From positions 3,600,630-3,664,629 of the forward strand of contig JALPQD010000075.1 in NCBI GenBank assembly GCA_023101885.1: DNA of 64,000 nt, in the 5' to 3' direction. Made by a program: the position numbers and the translations under genes. Position 1 is the first letter of the stretch, and each line of letters opens with the position of its first letter. Shown here one piece after another: positions 56,001 to 64,000 of this stretch. This DNA is from Typhlomys cinereus (lineage: Eukaryota; Chordata; Mammalia; Rodentia; Platacanthomyidae). The notes under the pieces were generated by a model. The model worked only from the letters and a program-made list of their open reading frames with translations, was not told the origin of the DNA and made no database searches.

Positions 56001-58210
56001 TACAACCTGGCATACTTTGAGCAGGAAACTGGCATTCAATTAATGTCTTCTGTACTCTGAAAACTTTGTGACCTAAAAATCACAGTACCTTATGTAATCA
56101 TCATACGCATATGCAGGACACTCTTGTCTGCATACTGATACAAGGACACTAATATTCAGTGGGTCTGAGGCTACACTAAGTCTTTGAATCTGGATTCTAA
56201 TTATAAGTTTATTAAAATTTATTTTCCTTGTAGTTTATTTACTTCCACCTAAATAAATTATAACCATTGAAGATAACAAATGATAAGTACTTTGAGTAGA
56301 ATTTCATTCAAGCAAAAGGAGATATCAAAACCTTGTACATTCATTATTGTAATGTTTCTTCCTTAATGAAAGATACCCTACTTTTTATAACTAGTCTGCA
56401 TTTTTATTTTAAATCAGTTTTGTGAATACTGATAAGATTTCATCCCCAGGAATCTATTTGTGTTTATATTTCACAGATTGGACAGAAGAAAGGAATGTAA
56501 TTTATTTAAATGTGTTGACACATGTACTATACTGATGAAATGCACAACTGTAAAAGAGAAAAAGGCATAACTGTTAATTGTTGTAGCTATATGATGCAAA
56601 AAAAGTAACTGTGCCATTTGGAAATATCTTATTCCTGAATTCACCTTCCACACAGAATTCTGACTTCATTTAAAAATAGATACAATGTACTAGGTTTCCA
56701 CGTTTTTAAGAGGCATGTCTATCAGTAACTTTCCACAGAACATACCTCCTAATTCGTTACTCACTAAGAAGGATCTACCCGCCCACTTCCTGTTGCTTTA
56801 CCTAACAGTTCCACTGCATGCTCTGGAGGAATCAGTGGGCATGTGCACTGCCCTGTGGAAGCTGTAGACTAAGGCCAAACATGTTTTTCCTGGATATGAC
56901 AATGTAGCAAAATACCTGTAAAGTTTCATAAAGTTCTATTCAGTTTTAATGCCTCAGATTGGAGTTCCAAATATTCTACTCTTCAAGACTACATGGAAGA
57001 AGCAGTATAATACATTTTCCATTTCTGATCTGAATGCAAATTATTCAATTGGAGTTGTTAATATAATTCTCTAAATTGCATAAGAGGATGAAATTGCAGC
57101 AACACTGGATCATCACGATGATGATGATAATGTAGAAATAGAAACAATACCCACCTCACAATAGCACTGTTTGGACTAACAGGGTGAAGGCAGGTCCTTA
57201 GGGACAGGTCCCAAAGCAAGGATTTCTTCCCTTGCCAAACTCTGATTCCTTTGAAAACAAGTAACTAATTTCCCAGCAATGTGTTTCTGCTGGATCAAAC
57301 TCTAGCATCATAATTGTACACAGAGACTGTAAAAGACTGTGTACTGTGCTTCATAATATAGAATAAAAACCTATGTGTTCATCAGCATTGCTTACTCAAT
57401 CAAAAATCAAGACAAGAAACTCAGAGTGCTTCTTTCTTAAGCAGTATTCTTTGGTTCTTATTTCTGGCTTATGCTTATAAAACTGAGCGGTGGTTACAGT
57501 TTTATGGGTAGACTGGCCGGTGCAAAGACATTCACAAACATTTCTCTTTAATAATATAATATTTCCTCCACTGATAAGTATTCATGAAATACTTTGGAAT
57601 AAAAAAAGACATGGCAGCTAAACATGAGATGTGAATATCCTATGAAGAAACCAAGGAAACAGAATGTATCACATATTTAAAAGTACAATACTTTTATTTG
57701 GAAATTTTGTGCTGTTTTTATTTGTAAATATATGAAATGGTGTGCTCTATAATGAAGCAGGAGAGCTTCCCTCTGCTGACCTTAGTTATGGATTATGTTA
57801 AGTGTGACCAGTAGGCTAACCTCTTAACTGCCCTCTAATGAGGGAGGGAATGCAAAGTCTTAGTCTTCACCAGACCTATGGAATTGGAATTTGCATTTAA
57901 ACTTCAGGTGAACCATATACCTAATAAATTTTATAGGTGTCACCTGAATACCTGAATGACTGCATTTCCATTTCATTTCAGAAAAATCTTCACATAACAG
58001 ATCTGATGTGTATTAAACATTGTGGAAGAGCTTTTACATATTGTTAGTAGTCTTACCTCTGGTCATACATTAGCATTATCTGGAGACAAGTTTTAAAGAA
58101 TAGTGTTGAACTCAATTTCAGATATATAAACTTATCAATCTATGGGACTAAGCCAATGTTTTTTAAATAGTTTTTTGATAATAAATCGAACTGTAACTTT
58201 AGTTGAAAAC
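56001..58210. other. Intergenic sequence, nothing recognised
   Basis: 2.2 kb with no repeat or gene that I can support. It includes a short GATGATGATGATAATG run near 57,117. Confidence 0.45.
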
Positions 58211-58217
58211 AATCACA

Positions 58218-58514
58218 GGGCTGGAGAGGTGGCTCAGGGGTTAAGCCTCTGCCTTGCAGGCGGAAGGTCCTGAGTTCGGATCCTAGACCCCATGCATAGA
58301 CGCCAGGCCGAAGTGGGGGCGGCCTGCGTTTCCGGTCCTCGTAGAGCGGAGCCTGTGAATTCCAGGGCAGAGTAAACAAAGAGGAGGTGGAGGCGTCCAT
58401 GGTGGTTCCCGAATTCGTCCATGGTTCTACATACACACATACATACACACAAGCGCACACACATGCATGCACACAATTGAATAAATAAAAAACAAAACAA
58501 AACAAATTAAAAAA
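58218..58514 (+). mobile_element. B2-superfamily SINE, young GC-rich subfamily
   Basis: The best-preserved tRNA-like head in the window: GGGCTGGAGAGGTGGCTCAG with an A box, and CTGAGTTCGGATCC with a near-consensus B box (GTTCGGATCC). The body has TAGACGCCAGGCCGAAG, GGGGCGGCCTGCGTTTCCGG, GAGTAAACAAAGAGGAGGTG and GGTTCCCGAATTCGTCC, with a CA-rich and A-rich tail. AATCACA occurs on both sides (58,211-58,217 and 58,515-58,521) as a short target duplication. Confidence 0.95.
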
Positions 58515-58544
58515 AATCACAACATTGCTGAGGAGTTGCTCTTC

Positions 58545-58960
58545 CTTGTGGTTCTTGTGTTCAGAAGCAGTAGATTAAAACCACAACATATTGAGAGACA
58601 CAGCAAGCTTTTATTAAAAACAAAAAGAAGAGAAAAGTAAGTCTTAGATCTTGGTACAAGGGAAGCATGGAGGAAGTCATGCGTTAAGGTGGGAGAGCAT
58701 TAGAGCAGAGGAGGTAGCTTAAGTTCAGAGAGAAATAAGAAGAGAACTGCCATAGGACACATGGCTGGGATAGGACAGACTAAGGAGTGGAGCAGCTGCG
58801 TGCCATGGAAGCAGGGAGAAGGGCGAGCCGATGGGTGGAGCCACAACCTTTCATAGCCCACAAGTTGCTAATGAGTGTCCCAGAGCTACCAGGGAAGTGA
58901 AGACAAGACTGGAGGGGTGATGGGCGTGGTTCCCACAGGAACTCACATTCTTAACTGCAC
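58545..58960 (-). mobile_element. LTR-like element, unclassified
   Basis: A compositionally distinct segment. Read on the minus strand it begins near TGAGTTCCTGTGGGAACCAC and contains GGGCTATGAAAGGTTGTGGC and GCTTCCATGGCACGCAGCTG. It then has TTTTAATAAAAGCTTGCTGT with an AATAAA polyadenylation signal, and ends near CTGCTTCTGAACA. Length, TG...CA ends and a single internal poly(A) signal fit a solo LTR. I see no convincing TATA box or target duplication, so an mRNA-like retroposon remains possible. Confidence 0.45.
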
Positions 58961-59456
58961 TAGCAATTAAATTATTAAATTAATTCTTAATTAGTACAAT
59001 ATTAAAGTATTCTCTCAATATCATATTTAATTCTTAGCCTAAAACATATGAGTGCATATTATTATACTGCATCGTACTCGCCAAACTGAATTTAGAGTCA
59101 GGTCTTTCCGACTAGACGTTTTCATGAGGGTTTTCATCTTATCACCTGGTTATGGACTTCCCTGTGTGATTAGCCAAGAGTGCAATGATGCTTGGGAAGT
59201 TCTGAGAAGGACAGAGAGACTTCAAGGACCTAACAGGTAACACTGATTGGAAAGGTGAGGAGCTCATGCAGAAAAAGAGATCAAACCAGGGTGGAACCCT
59301 CTGAGAAGATTCAGTGGGTGAAAAAAATTTGAAGTACAGAGGACACTTGAGGGCTACATATGTGGCCACATGCTGGATTAAGAAACATGGCTGGGCTGAG
59401 AAGAAATAAACAGTACTATTTACAAAGCTACCCTGGCCACAGCTCTTCAGCCAGGT
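58961..59456. other. Sequence without recognised feature
   Basis: A 117-codon minus frame spans 59,142-59,495 and overlaps the tandem duplication below. It has no recognised domain and shares DNA with a 62-codon plus frame, so it is not supported. Confidence 0.4.
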
Positions 59457-59510
59457 ACACATCTGCACATGGAGGATGGATCTACACATCTGCACATGGA
59501 GGATGGATCT
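59457..59510. repeat. 27-bp perfect tandem duplication
   Basis: Two exact copies of a 27-base unit (59,457-59,483 and 59,484-59,510), each containing ATCTGCACATGGAGGATGGA. The length is a multiple of three, so frames crossing it stay open. Confidence 0.97.
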
Positions 59511-59931
59511 ACCGTAGCTGACCTATCACTTGCACACCAGACTTGTGAGTATGAGATATTCTGACATCTTACTGTAAGAGGGACTGTTCCCAGAGTCGAG
59601 GAGGATATGAGTGAGTCATGCTTTTCTGCATCATTAAAATAAGGCTTGTGTAGTTTTTCTTTAACATCATTTATCATAAGTGAATCCCTCCATTGTCATC
59701 TGCTTATTTTTTTGGTACAGGAAATATTACAGGCCATTCTTGTTATAAGGATTTCTAGTGAACCACTGGAGAAGAATGCTCTTTTGAAATGTGCACAAAT
59801 AAATCAAAAGGAATGGGTGTTTTCCTTTACATGGGATATTTGGAATAGTGTCAACTCACTCTCTTTGACTCTCCTCATAGATGGCCCAATTTCTAGTGAA
59901 ATCCTTTATGTGGATGTTGACTTTGAAAGTG
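59511..59931. other. AT-rich sequence, nothing recognised
   Basis: A 97-codon plus frame at 59,646-59,939 has no domain that I recognise. Confidence 0.4.
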
Positions 59932-59938
59932 TGATTTA

Positions 59939-60231
59939 GGGGGCTGGAGAGGTAGCTTAGAGATTAAGCCTATGCCTTGCAGGCTTATCCTAGATCCCAC
60001 GTATAGACGCCGGGCAGAAGTAGGGGGGGAGCTGCGTTTCTGGTCCTGGTAGGGCAGAGCCCGAGAATCCCGGGCAGAGTAAACCAGGAGGAGGTGGAGG
60101 CGGTGCATAGTGGTTCCCGAATTCGTCCGTGGTTCTACACATACACACACATACATACACACACGCGCACACACGCAAACAATGCATACACGCACAATTG
60201 AATAAATAATAAATAATTTTAAAAAAAGAAA
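59939..60231 (+). mobile_element. B2-superfamily SINE, young subfamily, B box deleted
   Basis: The head GGGGCTGGAGAGGTAGCTTA and TAAGCCTATGCCTTGCAGGC are followed directly by TTATCCTAGATCCCACG. About 20 bases that would hold the GTTCGGATCC B box are missing compared with the 58.2 kb copy. The rest is full length (TATAGACGCCGGGCAGAAG, GAGTAAACCAGGAGGAGGTG, GGTTCCCGAATTCGTCC). Flanked by TGATTTA at 59,932-59,938 and 60,232-60,238. Confidence 0.92.
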
Positions 60232-60238
60232 TGATTTA

Positions 60239-63200
60239 ACTGAGAGATATGTGAAATTGCACATAGAAACTATCTGCCAAAGAGTGAAGACATTGAAGTG
60301 TGTCTAGAGAAGAGCAATGACATTACTACACTCATCTTTTGTTATCATCCATTTGCTTAGATAATATTTAACTTTTGTGAGGCCTAAGATTGCACTCACA
60401 CTTACAAGATGCCTGTCTTTTTTAATAGGTGCCCAAATTGTACAGATTTAAAGAACTTCCCTCAGAGAAAAAATGTCTCGTATGTATGCTTTTCTTCTGT
60501 CGGATTAGAACAGACCTGCCTTTCACTGGTAAATGTCAAGTGTTCTGCCTTTGCACTAGGGACATATCAACATCAAATCAGCAAAGACTTAAAAGAAAAA
60601 TAATGAGAAAAATCATAGTAGCGGAAGATGCTTCTTTCAAAAGAAGCTCAATTTATTTTGAAATAAATGTTTTTCTCCCATCCTCTGACTTCCTTCAATG
60701 TCACATTCATAAACGGTCACCATGTTTTAAAAATACTAAACCGAGGAAATAATTGGATTTGCGCACACGAAGAAAAACTTTATTTGCTATAAGGATCCTG
60801 TGCCTGAATTCACAGTTCTGAAAAGTAGGTTATTTTTAATATCAATCATCAAATATCAACGAGCCTTCTCTTCCTTGACTCACTCATGCTTCCACTTGTC
60901 TCAGGAAGCAAAGTCACTTACAAACCTCAGAACTGGGGGATTGTAAGAGCCACGACTTGAACAACTCAGAGATATTCTGCCCTCTGGTGGACTGCCCAAA
61001 TTGGGTCTGATGAAAGCTGCAGAGGTTTCATTCACTTCCCACACCTTTCCCTTCATAGCCACTTCCCTTGCAGCAAGTGAAAAACTTTTGACTCTTCCAT
61101 ATACATACTCATTTGGGGCAACAATTTCCTCTTACATGACGCAAAATTTCTTGGCTGCACAATCAGCCCTTCACAGCTAAAATAAAGTGTACATATTGTT
61201 GGTTATCATGGATAAAAGAGGAAAATGTGGTGCTGGGAAAAGGTGTGGATATGGCCAGAGAATTTAAATTCTGGGAAGATGGCCATAAATTATCTAAAGG
61301 AGAGGAAGGGAGGTGCAGAAGCGAAGAAGAGGGAGTTTTGGGGAGCCAAATGTTGAGCAATTTTTACTAACCAGCAGTCACTGCAGACCACCTTCTGTGC
61401 TGTTTGGAGGCCGAGGGTCATCAATCAAGTGAGAGGGCTTTGAAAGACTGCAAATGTCAGTCCCAAGTCCCAAATCATCTACTTTGGGTACCTTGGTTTT
61501 CAGTCCGTCTTCTGCCCAAAACTTTGTTTCTCTTTGCTATAGGCGCAGTCTGTAAAGGGAGTAGTGGGAAATAGCACCTAAGAGGAGGAATCATTTCTGA
61601 ATGTCCTTCACAAAGTCAGTCAAAGTTCCTTCCAAGTATATTGCATTACAAACTTCAAGTTTTTCCATAATTCGCAAGTAGGTGATATTTAGGAAGTAGA
61701 CTCACATAGCGCTACCACGCTATGTTTGGCATTGAAACCCTGGTCACGCTATCTCTGAAAGTTGTGTCTCTGTCCACTCTACTGGACTTCAAGCAAATCA
61801 GTTTATTCCTGTCAGGTATCACCCAAGTTAGCTCCCCACGTTTTGAATTTTGAGCATAACACAGTACCTAAGAATCTCACTGATCTTTCTAGGGATTAAG
61901 TTGAGCTCCCTCTGAAAACAGTATTCCCAGGATAACTTCTGTGACAATAGATGAGACTTACCCACTATTTTGCAGAGCATAGCTTCTATCTGCCTAATCC
62001 CTTCAGATTCTTCCTATAGACATAAACTAATTCACCCCAACTATAGAAGCTCACATCTGTATTCCACAGTACTATTTAGTCCTTCTCTCAGAAAGGCTTC
62101 AACTTTAAAACACAGTCCCAGAATCTAGTAAGTTAATCTGTCCACAATAACGAAGCTACTATTGATTGCTTTTTAGAACACAAAAGGACTTTTATTTCAT
62201 TATTTTCTTAGATTTCATTTCCAATTACACATTTGTTGAAAGATAGAATACCAAAGGCAATTTTCAGACAGCAACTCCATAAAATACACATTATCCAAGA
62301 TTTCTTTTTCTTTTTCTTTTTTTTAACTGCATGAGTTAGTTACAGTCCTCTCAGTGTTTCTTGGTTGAAGAAGACAAAATTAAGATAATAGAGAGGAAAA
62401 GTGAACAATAGTGTTCTATAGGAAGTTTGTTGAACTCATTAAACATTCATTCATGGGTGCAGTGTCCATTTTTGTAAAAAGGAAACTCTAAAATTCCTAA
62501 AACACAAGACAGTATTTGTATTTTTAGATGAGCATACATTCGTGTGAAAATTTGTGCAATCAAACAAACTGGAAAATGTTGTTACCACAGCCAATGAAAA
62601 TATATTTTCATTTCTATGAAAGTTAAACATTTCCATCTCTCGCTTTATGTTCTGCAAAAAAGCCATGTGTCTTGTTTATAAAACAAACTATGCTATAGGC
62701 AGTAGTAACTGAAAAGAAGCATACCAGTCCTTACTGCATACCCTGGGATGAATAGTACTCCTTGCATAATCATGTGCAATGCAGGATGATGATTCTAGAT
62801 CTCTTAAAACTACAAGAGGTCGCAAGCTTCTATTTGATACAATATGTCCCAAGTTCAGTCAGTTCAGCCAAGCAGTCAAGCAATAATCAAGGTGGGTAAT
62901 TTACAAAATGACAAACAACCCATTTGACTAAATTGACCATATTTTGTTAACATGAGGACACAATCATTGCAGGTGCCCTGTAAAGAAAACATTGGTAAGT
63001 GACTATTTGTTTCAATTAATTTTCCCCCTAAGGCTCTTAGAAGTTGACTTAATTGCCCCAAGAAAGCACAGCTACACAAACACAAGACCAACATACTGAC
63101 AACACGAAAACAAATACCATGCTCTATGTACATTCCTCCATAGGAGAAATGTGACAAAAAGCAAACAAAGAAACTAGAGATTCAGCAAAAGTACAGGATT

Positions 63201-64000
63201 ATCTAATTTATCTTACTCCAGTGACAGGTCAATCAAAATTCCCTTTAATACCTACAGTACTTGTGAACTTCTGAATAGCATATTTCCAGGAGTCATTACC
63301 CCAGAGTGAAGGTCTGCACAGCAGGCAAGCAGAGTCCTTCGGCTCACTATATCTAGTGATCTGACTGGACAGCTTCACGCAGGGCATGAACCAGTTTTAT
63401 AAAGACCACTTGCTTCTACAGACAAAGGCCTGAAGGTCAGCAAGCCTCCGAAGCAAGGGCCAGGAATCTTCTTTGGCATATTGTCTACTCCACACACTCA
63501 TTTTATTCTGTGCAGTTGGTTCTTCAGGACTACTTCTTTCCATTAACACGGTGAAGTTTTGTTGTCTTTAGATGTGAGATTTTACTCTGCACTGGGTAAC
63601 CCTCAAAGTGAATTTAAAATAGCTAAATGTCACTGAAACTTGAAAAGAGAAACACCTAAATTATTTCAGGTGTTGTTTTCATTGAAGTGTCGGGTCAGTA
63701 ACAAATATCCAAGTCTAGAAGACTTGCCAGCTTCTTGGTTGGTGAGAAAAATCTGAGGTTTGGTTCTTTAAATTACAAAGGATATAGGCTCAATGTCAGC
63801 CTTTCTAAGCTGCTTTTTAAAAAATATGCATGTCATTCTCCAGCTGTTCATACAGAAAGAAAAAAGTTTTTCTCTCTTTTTAATATAGTTGATAGGGCTC
63901 TTGCCACAATTCAGAGATTTCTGAAAGAGGAAATCAGTTCTGTTGATTACCTTATATGTTGACACACAAAGGAGTCACAGATGGAAGGAGAGTGCAAATG
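60239..64000. other. 3.8 kb nearly free of recognisable repeats
   Basis: I find no SINE, LINE-1 or LTR that I can name and no supported gene. Frames of 60-107 codons (e.g. 60,429-60,752 plus, 62,876-63,157 minus, 63,735-63,962 plus) overlap counterparts on other frames and have no motif. A pyrimidine tract with T-run lies at 62,306-62,325. 63,300-63,480 is somewhat GC-richer but has no open frame or clear splice-site pair. Confidence 0.45.

Noticed and set aside
58218..58290. Possible intact tRNA gene (A and B boxes present)
   Set aside because: The boxes belong to the SINE head. The cloverleaf is not complete and the body, tail and target duplication show retroposition.
58140..58520. 126-codon minus frame sharing residues with the one at 48.3-48.7 kb
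   Set aside because: The similarity is due to the shared SINE, not to a gene family.
59893..60264. 123-codon minus frame
   Set aside because: It is the antisense of another copy of the same SINE.
1..64000. CRISPR array, operon, riboswitch or bacterial features
   Set aside because: The sequence is mammalian. Direct repeats here are target duplications, microsatellites or tandem duplications, with no regularly spaced array.
1..64000. CpG island or gene promoter
   Set aside because: CpG-rich stretches coincide only with young SINE bodies and the solo LTR. No independent island is visible.

Overview
This window is nuclear DNA from a rodent and contains no intact protein-coding gene that I can recognise. 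It is AT-rich and packed with interspersed repeats, so it reads as intergenic or deep-intronic sequence. Every open frame is short. The longer ones lie in TG/CA microsatellites, SINEs or dead LINE-1 copies.

The rodent assignment rests on the repeat content. I see B1-, ID-, B4- (ID-B1 fusion) and B3-like SINEs, many copies of a B2-superfamily tRNA-derived SINE, LINE-1 3' ends resembling the rodent Lx type, and ORR1/MLT1-like MaLR LTRs. The dominant SINE has a tRNA-like head as in mouse B2, but its body (including a GC-rich variant) is not the mouse B2 body. I therefore suspect a mouse-related-clade rodent that is neither Mus nor Rattus. I cannot name the species.

Layout. 0-3.6 kb: B3 fragments, an old antisense LINE-1, and a LINE-1 3' end. 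3.6-7 kb: mostly single-copy, with a MIR carrying a tiny retro-inserted U1 snRNA tail at 5.7 kb. 7-18.4 kb: dense SINEs, LINE-1 3' ends, MaLR LTRs and microsatellites, including a SINE disrupted by a foldback duplication at 7.7-8.0 kb. 20.4-24.5 kb: a long, decayed antisense LINE-1, an MLT1 LTR and an old LINE-1 tail. 25.5-27.6 kb: a 5'-truncated LINE-1 split by a 520-bp solo class II LTR with an exact 6-bp target duplication. 27.6-30.2 kb: largely unassigned. 30.2-37 kb: nested repeats, including three antisense LINE-1 3' ends at 32-33.7 kb. 37-47.4 kb: mostly single-copy, with old LINE-1 tails, a B4, and a 59/60-identical direct duplication (43.56/44.43 kb). 47.4-49.5 kb: a MaLR LTR and four SINEs. 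51.9 kb: an intron-less KRAB-domain fragment. 58.2-60.2 kb: two young SINEs flanking an LTR-like element and a short tandem duplication. 60.2-64 kb: 3.8 kb with almost no recognisable repeat.

No genes work together here. The main interest is a record of retrotransposition and local template-switch events. Family names come from consensus sequences remembered without database access. Subfamily names are tentative, and most boundaries are good to about 10-30 bases except where a target-site duplication fixes them.
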